Part shown: positions 48,846 through 60,798 of the stretch, piece after piece
How positions within the stretch are numbered: position 1 is the stretch's first letter
Layout: every line of letters starts with the position of its first letter
Assembly (NCBI GenBank): GCA_002914805.1
Contig: JXTB01000002.1
Coordinates: 3,165,956-3,229,955 of the forward strand
DNA from: Parasponia andersonii
Lineage: Eukaryota > Streptophyta > Magnoliopsida > Rosales > Cannabaceae
DNA length: 64,000 bases
Direction: 5' to 3'
Made by a program: the position numbers and the translations under genes
Notes under the pieces: model-generated
Databases searched by the model: none
The model's input: the letters and a program-made list of their open reading frames with translations, nothing else
Told to the model about the DNA's origin: nothing

Positions 48846-50436
48846 GTACGGCTTCAGTATTTCTCGTATATATGTATTTTACTTTTCTCTCTTGTGTAAG
48901 AGAAACTATAATATGTATATATATATATATGTCTGTTCTTGTATGTTTTTTCTTTTCACGTTTTGTTTGTTTGTAATCTCTTAAGTTGTTAATCGGTGCT
49001 TAACTTTGAAGACCCATTTCCTCAGGTTGGAGCTTTCACGTGGGTTTGGTTTTGGCTCGTTTTTAGTTTTTTTTTTTCCGTCCAAAGAGGTATATATACA
49101 TGTAAATATATATACACTTTAAAAACAATCTTTTTTTGTGTATTTTTTTTTTTCCTTTCTGGGGTTACCGTTTTCTGCTTTTCGTACGACTCTGTATACT
49201 TGTCTGTCTGCGTGTTTAAACGGTTCCATGAGGAGTAAATAAGTTGAATTTGATGGATCATATTGGAAATTCTCACTGTTGGAAACGGTGGTTTTTGTTT
49301 GTTTAGGTTCTTCTATGGTGTATTTTCTTTTCTGGGTTTATTTATTTATTTTTTTTTGAGTTTTAAGCTTGGAATGTATTGCTTTTTGGTTAAAGATTAT
49401 ACTTTGTTTGATTTTTGAGATAAATGTACTTAATGGGTTTTGGTGTTTTCGTGTTAAAAGTTTTGGCTTTTCGAACTAGTGTTCTTCGATTCTAGTTTGG
49501 GCTTAGAAATGAATCTGGTATTTATTTTCTTCTTTGAGCTGTTATAAGCGTTTCTTGCTTTGTCTAATATACCAAGAATTTTCATGTCTTTACAATATTT
49601 GAAAGAAGCAGAAAATTTTTAGTTGACTTGATTTTTGGGATATCACTTTTTCTTCCCCAAATTTTGCCATAAGGTTTACATAAAGCAGATTTTATTTTCA
49701 ATTAAGTTGACTGAGATAAATTTACTTAAAAACATAAAAACCGAACTTGGTTTTTTATAAGTTGAAAAAATTTCTCTGTTTTGTGCCGTAACTAGCTGTT
49801 GACTTGAAAACTCTTAATTTTGTTTGTCAGTTCCTTGTTAATTATACAGATTATATTTGAATTTTTTTTTTCGGTACGAGTAAAATAGGTACACATTTTA
49901 ATAGCTCAGATTCTTGTAAACAAACCATTTTTTAATATGCTACAAACAGGGAAGAGCGAAGCTATCATCTCTTTTGTTTGTTCCATCTGATCCCAGATTC
50001 CGGGCCTGAAGAGCTTTTAGATTGATTAAATTGAGAAAAATTGGCTGTTTGAGTCTACAAAAAAGATAGGCAGCAAAAAGCTTGAAGTTTGGAATTGGTT
50101 GCTTAGATGGGATTGCATTAAGCAAACTACTTGTCTTTGTTTTTCTCTTCTGCTTAGTGTGCCAGATCATTCACATAATATTTTCTCTACTTTCGTTTTG
50201 CATTCATCATGATATTGAGAAATCATCAGAATAAATCGTCAAATGTTTATAGAATCGACCAATTTAAGGGATAGTGTAATATACAAATTTGTGAAGTTCC
50301 TATTGCTGCATTCCCACTTCCCCTCCCTCCAAATGTTTAAAAAAAAGTTGGGGTAATATTTGCCTCTAATTTTGTCTCGCAAAAACAAATAACACTATAG
50401 CCAACGAATAACACCATAGTCATTTTTCTCTGGCAG

Positions 50437-53400
50437 ATGGATTCTGTTGAAGTAAATGATCATATGGATTTAGGCACGGGTGCATCTGCTGAGAACTCTG
50501 TTTCTCCAGAAGTTTCTGATACCTATGATGTCTTTGGAGACCCAGAGATACTTCCTAGAGTTGGAGATGAATACCAGGTTGTAATTCCCTCTCTAATTAC
50601 AGTCTCTGACTATCTAAGGCTTTCAAAAAGCCTGGATGATGCAGAAATAGCTGCTTGTCGTCCCAATAATATTCTCATTGGTTTGCCTATACCAATAATG
50701 TGGATAAGTGAGGAAACTGAGAGCAAAAGGAATGGAGAACAGAAGGCTTTTGATGGTATTGTTGTGAACGATAAAAATGAGTCCTTAGAGATTGAATGCA
50801 TCAGTGAGGACAGAATGGTTCTAGGACAGAATGATTTGAAAGCTAAACTTGAGCCCATAGATATTACATTAGGTGATGGCACAAATGTAGGTGAACCAGA
50901 AAACTTAGTTTTGGAAAAAGATATAATGGCTGAACTGCAACCTGAACACGGAGGAAAATGCCACTGTCTAGTCCCTGGGTGCTTGGTTGATGTCTGGAGT
51001 AATATAGAGGAGGCTGGTTTTCTTCTTGGGTTATATATATTTGGGAAGAACCTCGTTTTGGTGAAGAAATTCACTGGGAGTAAGCAGATGGGAGACATAT
51101 TGTCGTACTACTATGGGAGATTTTACCGGTCTGAAAGATACAGCAGATGGTCAGACTGCCGGAAAATGAAAAGCAGAAGGTGTATATATGGACAAAGAAT
51201 CTTCACAGGATTGAGGCATCAGGAATTGTTGTCTCGTCTGATTCCACATGTGTCAGAGGATTGCCAAAACATTGTACTGGAGGTAACTACATCTTGTTTA
51301 ATCTTTATGCTAAAATGCTCTTATGAGGTTTTCCGGATAAAAGCTGTCAAAGTGTTTGTTAAACTAATTTTGTAGTGGCTATTTGACTAAAATTTTCTCA
51401 TACCACAGTTCTTTTAGCCTGAGAAATGTTTATCTATGGTTTATATAGTCAAATGGTTGGTTTCCTTTTGTAAGTTCTTTACTCCTGTCCTAAATTGAAT
51501 GCTATGTATCTTGAACTGTTATATGGACGTGATTGATTTTTCAACTTTGTATGCATATGCTTATTATACTGACCGATTATCCATATAACTTGAGTAAATA
51601 TAGAAATGCCTCTCTAGGATAAAGAAAGGGGAAAGGTTCCCTAGTATTGTCGAGTGTATCTTCAAGAATACCTTAATATGTAAAGACTTTGAGGCCGTGA
51701 AATTAGAAAGGGGATTTCACTGCGTAGCTGGTAGTAGTAACTGGGAATAATGCTGCCTCTATACTCTCTTCTTTCCTTGCCCCTACGCTATGAACATGAA
51801 AAGCACTCCCACTCCTGCACTTTTTTTTTTTTTTTTTTGTTTGGTTGGATGGAGAAGTAGATATATAAACTGACAGGCTTATAGCATGTGTAATGTTTGA
51901 AGCTTTACAATAAATTTAGGTACACATCTCTCCTTTACGAGCCCTACCCAAAACCCAGAAAAGAAAAAAAAATGGCTATTAGAAGATTATCATACTGAAA
52001 AGCCAGTACTCTGGAATATGTAAGCCAGTTGCGACATGAAATGTGTTACCATTGCTTCTATTGTCAAAGCCATGTTATTATTTTTCCCTTATTCTTCTGA
52101 GATTTATGGATGATAGTCTGGTCGAGAGTTTACTTTACATTTATTCTCAAGGATGTTCTTATCTTTTCCTTTTGGTCCTCAGATTATGGTCATTAAAATT
52201 ACATGTTCTCTTAAAAGTAACATGTAATTTAAAAAAAAAAAAAACTATTTGCTTTGACCAATTTGGCAGGCCTCTAAGACGTTCGGGGAGGGGAAAATTT
52301 TGCTAGAGGAATATGTGTTCACCTTAAAGACTATATTTGGCTTAAATGCTCTAGTGGAGGCTGTGGGAATTGGAAAAGGGAAGCAGGACCTTACAGGAAT
52401 GGCCATGGATACTCCAAGATCCAATCAAGCTGCTCATGTCCGTCCGGAAATACCGATTGGCAAAGCATGCTCAACACTTAGCACACCGGAGATTGTCAAC
52501 TTTTTAACTGGCGACTTCCGGCTTAGTAAAGCTCGATCAAGTGATCTATTTTGGGAAGCAGTTTGGCCTCGTCTGCTTGCAAGAGGTTGGCACTCTGAGC
52601 AGCCTAATAATCATGGTGTTGCTGCTGGTTCCAAGCATCCTTTGGTTTTTCTTATACCTGGCATTAAGAAGTTCTCAAGAAGGAAACTGGTGAAGGGAGA
52701 CCACTATTTTGATTCTGTAAGTGATGTCCTGAGTAAAGTCGCCTCAGATCCTGGACTTCTTGAGATTGAAAGTTACAGAAACAAGGAAGAAAATGGGTGG
52801 ACTGATGAAGCAAAACTGGACCAAGAAGGTTTTCCTGATCAGCAACGCCACTGTTATCTCAAGCCACGCACTCCCAATCGTGCTACTGATGTCATGAAGT
52901 TTACTGTTGTGGATACGAGTCTGGCAAATGGGAAAGCACGTAAGGTGAGGGAACTTAGAAGCTTGCCTGTTGAAATAATGAACACTTATACCTCCCCAAG
53001 TGACTCCGAAGAGGATGATGGAGACAGTTCTGATGAGTCATCCGGTAAATCTAGTTTTGCTGATACCTTATGTTCAGATAAGGATGAGACTAATGATCTT
53101 AAAGCTACCATGATTGATTCGCATATTACATTACCTTTTGGTGGCAAGGATTTTGAATATGATGCTTTGGGACGAAGTGTTACAGTGGGTTTGACTACAG
53201 TGCCTGTGAAAATTCCTGAGGATAAAGAGACTGATATACTGAACGACGTACAGTCGAAACAGGCTGCAAAGTCCAAATTGATCAAGAAAATCGTGTCTGA
53301 AAATAAAAACCATTTAGCCCCTGTTGTAAAACGACGCCGTAGATTACCTCCTAGTTGCAAGGAGACTAGCCACAGCACAACCCACAGCAGGGTTGATTCC

Positions 53401-54042
53401 AGACTGCAACAAGAAGCCGGTAGCTGTCTAGACAATTCTGATTTTAGCGAGAGCATCCTCTCTCAGGTGGATCCACCACAAGAGAAGTTGTCGTCTACCA
53501 GTTCTTCTAGAGGAGACAGCCCTATCACTAGCGCTGAAGGCATTGCCACTAGGAACCATATGGGTGCCGAACTTCCTCATGAGAAACCTCCAACCCGTAC
53601 GTTAATTGACTTGAATGTACCTCTCTCTCCAGGTACTGAAATTGATGAATCTCTCACGATAGATCGAACTGAAGGGAGAGATCGTCAAATCAGCAATCTC
53701 GATGCAGCAAAATCCCCGGAATTTGTGGCTAATTCCGAGCAGGAAGCTAAGGTGGGCTCCCGTAGACAGAGCACAAGAAATCGGCCACTGACTACCAAGG
53801 TACTGGAAGCTTTTGCTTGTGGATTTTTGGACACAAAGCAGAAGCGGAAGACAAAAGATGCATTTCCTGGGGAGAACTTGAAGTTGAGACCCTCACGACG
53901 TGCTCGTGCTAGGGTGACAACACCTCCAGAGAGTTTGAATTCTATAACTATGGACTTCACTATGGAGGATAGAGGAAGTGCTATCCAAAATACCAACGGT
54001 GATGTATTCAACAAGCTTGGCATCAGCACTCAAACTGGTTAG
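50437..54042 (+). CDS. ELM2/SANT (RERE-like) nuclear protein, 872 aa
   Basis: Plant protein of the family often labelled 'arginine-glutamic acid dipeptide repeat protein', probably a chromatin co-regulator; its exact role is not established. Two coding exons, 50437-51282 and 52270-54042, join in phase. The ATG follows directly on a leader-intron acceptor (tggcag). An ELM2-like motif, PRVGDEYQVVIPSL, sits at about residues 40-53. A SANT-like segment (about 185-237) includes VDVWSNIEEAGFLLGLYIFG, KQMGDILSYYYGRFYRS and then WSDCRKMKSRRCIYGQRIF. A further conserved domain follows (about 283-470; SSDLFWEAVWPRLLARGWHS, HPLVFLIPGIKKFSRRKLVK). The C-terminal third is acidic or basic and low-complexity, with KRRRRLPP and TRTLIDLNVPLSP; the last contains a DLNxP EAR-type repression motif, suggesting a repressor. 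Without transcripts the leader is uncertain. Confidence 0.9.
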
Positions 54043-54976
54043 GAGGTGATTTGCTTGACTTACAAACTAGAGAATGGTGCTTCTCGATTCTCTATTCTCA
54101 TAGTGCTTCAGAAGAGAATCTCTTTTCTTTTGGCTTTTGGCTACTAGACTGCTACAATAACCCATCACTCTAACTCATGCAGCATTTGACGTGGGATAGG
54201 ATTATCACAAATGGTATCAGTGGCAATATTGTTCATGGATGAAGCGTATTACCCCCTCAAAGCAACTCTGGCTATGAGGTACTGAGACTCCGAAAACCAA
54301 GATGGTAGTTGAAGTTGCTGTCCCTTGAGAACCCTGTTCAACAACCTTTTTGACAAATTTGTACTTTTGTAGAGCTCATTTTACGCAGGCAGGTCCTAAT
54401 TATTAGTTGTCATACAAATACTTCAAATGTCAACCAAAAATCGGGTGCCTGTTTCATTGCCAGCATTCTGAACCAAGTTTCTGCACCAATGCTGCACTTG
54501 AGACCATTGTAATTACATTCACATTGATAAACTATATTTTTATTTTGTTTGCTCTAAGAGAAATTTGTATTATGCTCTGTTATTTGCCAAGGCAACTGAG
54601 TAAAAGAAAACATAAATTTGAACCTAGTTGGATCATGATTTTACATTGGCATATTATATGGGTGTATCAACATTGGTGGTTTATTGCCTGATGGATAATG
54701 GCATCTCAGTTGTACTAGGTTTTTGGTTTATTCTATTCTATGCACGGTTTTCTTTTTTTCTTTATTTTTTTCCAAAGAAATTTGATGTTCAAAGTCCAAA
54801 CACTTTGGTCTGGGCGGTGATATGTTGCCTCTGTCCTATCTGTAGCTGCTTTTTAAACTTTGTACACCTTGCATCTTCAGAAACAAATTATGCGGTAAAA
54901 GTATGATTCTTCTGGAGTTGGGTTATTAAATTTGTTATTTTCGAGGACAACACTCCTTAGTTCCTATTTTTGTTTT
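54043..54976. other. 3' flank of the ELM2/SANT gene
   Basis: Probable 3' UTR, then AT-rich DNA. No other gene is seen. The frames at 54407-54906 are low-complexity and carry no recognisable features. Confidence 0.5.
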
Positions 54977-55246
54977 GAGAAAAGGACGTGAATAGGACTA
55001 ATTTGGGCCAAAATGATTTTTTTTTGGTGTATTTTTTAAAAAATAACATTTTTAAGAGTGTGAAGAACATCTCGACGTAATCAAATAGTTTTTGACTATA
55101 AAAATGTCTTAAATAATAGTTTCTTCACGGTCAAGAAGTTTATCAGGTATGGTCAAAAAGTTTTAAAAGTCTCAAAAATGTTAACTTTAGAAAAATGCAC
55201 CAAAACGTCATTTCGGTCCAAGTTAGTCCTATCCTGTCATTTTCTC
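54977..55246. mobile_element. MULE-type MITE, 270 bp, with ~75-bp TIRs and 9-bp target duplication
   Basis: The left arm (gagaaaaggac, taggactaatttgggcc, aaaatga, ttttggtgtatttttt, taacattttt) is repeated in reverse complement by the right arm (gagaaaatgac, taggactaacttggacc, gaaatga, ttttggtgcattttt, taacattttt). Flanks are ttttgtttt (54968-54976) and atttgtttt (55247-55255), agreeing at 8 of 9 positions. A 9-bp duplication and long TIRs point to the Mutator superfamily. There is no internal coding capacity. Confidence 0.8.
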
Positions 55247-55443
55247 ATTTGTTTTGTTTCTAGAGGTGTAAGTAATGACATTTTCTTAAGCAATATTTGG
55301 AAAATATCTTTACTTTTCAACAAGCAAAGAAGCAAAGTATCCATAAGACTTCTACCCTTTGTGAGAGGCTGATCTTGATAATTTTCCATAGTAATTGCAG
55401 TCTTTCAGAGACAAAATTCATAAAGAAAAGAAACATGATAGTA

Positions 55444-57252
55444 TTACCAAAAATCCCCGCAAATGCAGAAGCCATTTTTAAAATGATGAAATCTATTAAC
55501 ATCTCTAACAACGAAATCTCTTTCCACAATCGCACTAATAAGCTTGAAAGCCTCGTGGCAATCCGTACACATTCTAAGGTTCTTCATTATTCTAACGGTG
55601 CCTCCTTTGGGTGTATTTATCAACCCAAAAGCCAAAGCCAATCTCTCACTATGCAAACCCAATATTTCCCCCTTGGCTTCCTCCTCCACGTCAACAAACA
55701 CCAACCCATTACTGCCTCCAACATATCCTCTTTCTTTCATTCTACTTTCCAATTCCCTCAACAGATTTACCACCTCAGTCCCCTGTGCGCATGATGATAC
55801 GTCTCCTGCATAGAATACATAGCTTGAATCCTGTATCTCGATCCAACTGCAGCCAGGTTCTTTACGAACCTGATTCCGCTTCATTTCGGACCGAAGATTA
55901 TGCGCTTTGTCCCACTCCCCTGCCAATATATAAGTGTTTGACAAAGCAACATAAGCACCTGCAACTTGCTGATTGGAGTCTATTAGTTGTTTACTGGCTT
56001 CAACTGCAATGTCTACCCTTCCGTGAAGCCGACTAGCTGAAAGAAGCGTGCCCCACAACAAAGCCCCGAAATTTTGGTCAGCCTGGATAGATTTGGCTAG
56101 TTGGTAGGCTTCGTCGAGTCGGCCAGTTCGACCAAGCATATCAACAACACATGTATAATGCTTTGTACTAGGCAATATCCCATGTTTGTCAAACATAGAT
56201 TTCAAGTGTTCTAGGCCTTCGTCAACTAGTCCTGAATGGCTGCATGCATGCAAGACTCCAACGAAGGTGACATCGTTGGGCTTTATTCCTCTGTCAATCA
56301 TTTCTGAAAAGAGCTCAAGGGACAATTTCCCGAGTCCAAACTTGGCTGCACCGACGATCATTGAGGTGTAGGGGACTACAGACGGGTACCTGATTCTCCT
56401 GAAGATCTTATCAGAGTAATCCAGACACCCACATTTGGCATACATGTCAACAAGTGCACTTGCAACCACGTCGCTTAAATCATGGCCACCACGAATCACC
56501 GCTCCGTGTGCGACTTTCCCAGAAACTAATCTTCCCAAGCTTGAACAAGCACTGACTATACTAGCTAACATGAAATGGTTCGGACGATCCGACATCAAAT
56601 GGCTGAATTCTCTAAAAAGTTGAAGAGCTTCATCGCCTCTTGCATTCTGGGCATAAGCAGTGATCATTGAAGTCCAAGAAACGACATTTCTACAACCCAT
56701 CAAGTCGAAAACCCGTCGAGCGCCATCGACATCGTTGCACTTCCCGTACATATCAACAAGAGAAGAGCAAACAACAAGGTTAACTCGAAAGCCGAAAACT
56801 TCAAGACGGGCATGGATTTCTTTGCCGGTTCTGAGGTCGGAAAAGATGGAACACGCCTTTATCACAGTTGCGAAAGTGAACTCATTCGGCATAACCGAAC
56901 ACCCGGGCATTTTACCAAACATACAGAGAGCAATTCCAGGTCGACCCACGTCGACATAGCCGGAGATGAGCGAAGTCCATGACACAATATTTGGTTCAGA
57001 TATTTCGTCGAACAGGTTGCGTGCATGGTCGATTCTTCGCAATCTGACATAGCAATTTAGAAGATGGTTGGCCGTGAAAGTGTGAGCAAGCAACCCAGAC
57101 TTGAGAACTTTCGAATGTAACGAAGCTGCCGAGACGAAGTCGCTGCAATTTCGAAGCCGTTGGATGTGGTTATGGGCTTCGGTTTGGACAAACGACAGAT
57201 GAGTTTGGCGCGAAAGGGCAGAAACGAGATTTCGGTTCAACGGCTGCCTCAT
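55444..57252 (-). CDS. PPR protein, PLS-E-DYW class (organelle RNA editing factor), 602 aa
   Basis: Intronless, as usual for PPR genes. The N-terminus is basic (MRQPLNRNLVSALSRQ), fitting a mitochondrial or plastid targeting peptide. About ten P, L and S repeats follow, for example NIVSWTSLISGYVDVGRPGI and SALVDMYAKCGCLDYSDKIF. Then come the E region (LLWGTLLSASRLHGRVDIAV), the PG box (KEPGCSWIEI) and a DYW deaminase. The deaminase keeps HSE (534-536), CTDC (562-565) and the terminal GFCICGDFW, so its zinc and catalytic residues are intact; the last triplet is DFW rather than DYW. Such proteins bind an organelle transcript and deaminate a specific cytidine. I recall that Arabidopsis has a comparable PPR-DYW gene (At4g15720, REME2) next to a CW zinc-finger gene (At4g15730). 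Both families occur in this window, which suggests conserved order, but this needs checking. Target sites are unknown. Confidence 0.93.
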   Translation of the reverse strand: MRQPLNRNLVSALSRQTHLSFVQTEAHNHIQRLRNCSDFVSAASLHSKVLKSGLLAHTFTANHLLNCYVRLRRIDHARNLFDEISEPNIVSWTSLISGYVDVGRPGIALCMFGKMPGCSVMPNEFTFATVIKACSIFSDLRTGKEIHARLEVFGFRVNLVVCSSLVDMYGKCNDVDGARRVFDLMGCRNVVSWTSMITAYAQNARGDEALQLFREFSHLMSDRPNHFMLASIVSACSSLGRLVSGKVAHGAVIRGGHDLSDVVASALVDMYAKCGCLDYSDKIFRRIRYPSVVPYTSMIVGAAKFGLGKLSLELFSEMIDRGIKPNDVTFVGVLHACSHSGLVDEGLEHLKSMFDKHGILPSTKHYTCVVDMLGRTGRLDEAYQLAKSIQADQNFGALLWGTLLSASRLHGRVDIAVEASKQLIDSNQQVAGAYVALSNTYILAGEWDKAHNLRSEMKRNQVRKEPGCSWIEIQDSSYVFYAGDVSSCAQGTEVVNLLRELESRMKERGYVGGSNGLVFVDVEEEAKGEILGLHSERLALAFGLINTPKGGTVRIMKNLRMCTDCHEAFKLISAIVERDFVVRDVNRFHHFKNGFCICGDFW

Positions 57253-58169
57253 CTATCACGGGCTGTCGTTTCGGATTTGAACATTGTCAAGTCTTTATCA
57301 TATGTAAGACGAGGACATTTTGGTCATAACAACCAACCAAACTTTTTTTATTTTTTTCAAAAAATAAAAAATAAGAGAAAGCACTTGCAGCAGTGTCTCA
57401 ATTGGTTGTCACCTTCTAATCTAGCAAATTTATATGCTTAGTCTAATACTAATCGTCCATCATGGTAGACGACATAATGAGATCCACAACGGAGAGGGCC
57501 AAGATTGCACAGCCTATCAATCAATGTTTTAGCATCATTTTTTTTAAAAATTTTTAACTTTGTATTAAAAAAGGTGGACTAGGCCCCATGTCCATCCTAT
57601 TACGAGACTCTATCAATAAGGACTTTATCTATTTTTGTCTAAGTGATATGTGTTAAAAAAATTTTAAAAGGCATTAATTCAAACTCCTGTGCATTATATT
57701 ATGAGACACGGTTGAGATTTGTCAAAAAAGCAACACAATTTTCAATTTCTTTGCAAAGATAAAAAAGCTTTTTTTTTTTTTTCTTCCCCTTTCTTTTCAA
57801 ATGGTGGAGACGAAAATTTTATTATTCGATTAGAACATGTACATCCTCGTGACATGCTTCTGATCTTCGAAGATTCTATGAAAAATTATGTGTCAATACT
57901 AACGACGGGTTTAGGGTTCACAAGTTTGCACACGGACATTAGTTTAGCATTGATGCATGGTGTGTGATGGATGATATCGATGGCCGATGAGCTTCCACAA
58001 AAAACCAAACAATGGGAGCTGCACCATAATTTTTAGCAAGAATTTTTCGATATGAGCCAAGGTGAAATTCTTAGAATTCGTTAATTCTAAGTGCGTACTT
58101 ATATGGTAGAGTATGACTGTTGGTGAAGACTATGTTTATAGCGGAAATTATAAAATTTTTTATTATTTA
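57253..58169. other. Intergenic DNA
   Basis: Upstream side of the PPR gene. The first hundred bases (57253-57345) probably include its leader and promoter. Homopolymer runs follow, and no further gene is seen; the frame at 57719-57967 is unrecognised. Confidence 0.5.
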
Positions 58170-58590
58170 GTCAAGGTGGAGATTGTTAGAATTTAATTAA
58201 ATATTAAAAATATGAAAAAAGTCAAAATCCCATGTCAGTAGAAAATAGAGAGGAATAGAAGTTCGAATCCTTTATAAAGAGGTTATCTCATTATTGGTTA
58301 CTAATTACCAAGTATGTGGCATTTCAAGTATTTTCCTCTTACGAGAAAAGTCCTTTTTAGTCTCTTTTTAGAGTCTTGTGGTCCTGTGAGAGAATGTAGT
58401 AAATTTTTTTATAGTGTAATTTTTTTAAGAGGATAGTGGTTTTTCTTTGATTGTTTGACTTAAATTCTTTTATGTCTTTTGTGGTGATTGTTTTTATTTC
58501 TATGATATTCATGGAAGTGAGATCTTAGATCTACGAATCTGGGTGGGTCGGTCAATTTACAATTGAATGAACTTGGAAGCTTAGATTAAT
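58170..58590 (+). mobile_element. Copia-type retrotransposon relic: polypurine tract and 3' LTR
   Basis: The motif tcaaggtggaga (58171-58182) followed by TTGTTAGAATTT is a typical plant copia polypurine tract with an LTR starting TGTTAGA at 58184. Inside are a TATA-like tttataaagagg (about 58271) and T-rich sequence. The right end is not certain (58561-58590). No copia coding sequence survives on the left, so this is a truncated relic. Confidence 0.55.
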
Positions 58591-60192
58591 TTCATTGGGT
58601 GTTCAAGTTATGCTGGTTCATAAATCAGGAACTGTCTTTCTTTTTTTCAAGTTAAAAAGGAAAAAAGAAAAAAGAAAACCGTCTTTTTTGCATGTAGGTT
58701 ATAGGGTGTCTAACAACCCAAAAATAAATAAAATAAATAAATAAATGTATTATAAAATCAGGCAACTGGATTTCGAGGGGGCCTGTGGCAGAGGCATGAT
58801 TATAACAACACTAGAAACTAGAAATGGTCAGTGGAAGAGTGGACATGTATGTAATGGCCCCTACCAGTGCCACTCGTATAAGTCTGCCACGTGAGAAAAT
58901 TGAAATCTACCAAGTACCATTATTGTTAGATTCCATTTTACCCTCTTGCTAGTTACAATTTACGAAATTGCTCACAAGTATTATTGACGTGATTGTTTAA
59001 GACTCACATTGATTAATAACTAAGAATGAATAGATTATATACTAATTACTATGACAAAGATGTAAGACTCACATTGATCAACAATTATATTTGAAAACAA
59101 AAGTCGTGAAACTCATGTTATTTATTACTAATCATTAGTCAGTATGAATGTTCTATAACAAGACTCATGTGATCTTGTTGGGAACACAAAAGCATTAGCT
59201 TCTAATGCAATAAAATATTTTCTTTGAAATTAATAAAACCACTATTTGGCACTTTAAATGAGTTAGTTACTTATTCATCGAGATTCAAATCAAGTTGGAT
59301 AATTGTTAGTGTCTAGACGACGAACTTTATTGATTAATTTGTATTAATTATATAAGCAGTGGATCAAAGCCCTTAATATAACCACACATGCGAGTTTTTT
59401 TTTTTTAAAAAAGGAAAGTTATAAGCTCATTTTGTTCAAGTAAGACGAGACTCAGTGTTCTCTTTTTTCTGCCAAATAAACTTTTGCTTGTCTCTATATA
59501 TCCAGTTTTTTCAGATTCGTAAAGTAGAATTTAAATCAAGTACCACACGGCCATAAAATTCTTTATATTAGTTACTGACTATGATAAATGGCAAGACTTT
59601 TATCGAAGTGGTCGAATTTTTTGGACACATTTTAAATAAATGTTCGTTTTTTAAATATTTTAACAAAATATCTGATATATCAATGGATATAAAAAGTAAC
59701 ATTTATTCAGTAGTATATGAACGAAAGTTACTATCACTGATTACCAAATGTAAAATCAAATGGTCATTTAGCAATTGAAAAAAAAAAGATATTTTCTCAA
59801 ATAAAGTTTTTTTTTTAAAAAAAGGAAAGTATAGACACATATATAAAATGGCTAATTTAACTTTTTTAGTTACAAAAATAAGAGATTGCAATTGGAAAAA
59901 TGTATTTAAATTTGGAATAAATTATCAGACGATATTAAGTAATCTATCAAATTTTTATTTATTTCTATCAGTGATTAATTTGGTATTAAATTAGTAGAGT
60001 AAACAAATAAGGCACAGGCGCTAGACGATGAGACATGGTACTAATAGACAGTGAAGCAACCAAGCCTATAGGGTTGAAAAAGAATTGCAGAGAAAGTTAA
60101 TTGTGATCAAGATGGCATTCGAACTATCATCCTCGACATTAGCTTGATTAATAGTTTTAATAGCTAGATTCGATCAACAATCGTATTATAGT
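58591..60192. other. AT-rich intergenic DNA
   Basis: No gene is recognisable. A short stretch at 58850-58925 (gtggacatg, cccctaccagtgccac, ccacgtgag) resembles the ALY promoter segment at 2790-2850 (see findings). Short frames at 59581-59891 have no features. Confidence 0.45.
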
Positions 60193-60798
60193 TGTTGGAG
60201 CGGTTTCTTACCAACCGTCCACGTATCTCGAACTGCTAACACTATATTCTCCAACTGTCCACGTGTCCTTGCTGTCTCAAAGTTTTCTTAACTCCAAGCA
60301 AGATCAGAGAGGCGGGGGTGGCTATCTGCAAAGACTCTCCGATGCTTAAGTCAGTGGTTTTTCTTTTTGTTGGGTAGCAAAGAAAATATTTCAGTATGAA
60401 TATCTATCTTTTCTATGGATCTCTGTCTGTTTTCTTTTTATTCACAGACTGTTTTATATATATCAGTCTTGTTGTACGTACATGCCCCTCTCAGGAATGC
60501 ATGGCTTCTATATATGTAGTCCTGAGATAGTGAATAGCCTGGCTCTCTATCTCTAGAAAAAATGAGTATCTTTCACCTCAAGATCTTTTTTAACCGTCAC
60601 GGGCCGAGATTTCTGTGATCTCCTCTGTGCTACCGTGGCCTGATTTTCGCCACCTTCTACGGCTTCAATCTGTCAGGAGTAAGATTTGGGCAAATCGCCG
60701 TTCTGTCAGGACGACCTGTCCCTGGTACACACACCTACCCAGGACCGCATTAAATGTCCTGTCTGGGTCTGGAGCCGTGGGTTGCTTTCCATTGTATC

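Noticed and set aside
52986..53456. 156-codon minus-strand frame opposite the ELM2/SANT exon
   Set aside because: It lies wholly antisense to a well-supported coding exon, has Ser/Leu-rich shadow composition and no recognisable motif.
55297..56036. Plus-strand frames across the 3' part of the PPR gene (165, 89 and 141 codons)
   Set aside because: Antisense shadows of the PPR-DYW frame, whose motifs are unambiguous.
58250..58275. tRNA B-box-like gttcgaatcc
   Set aside because: No A-box at the right distance and no cloverleaf; it lies within the copia-type LTR relic.
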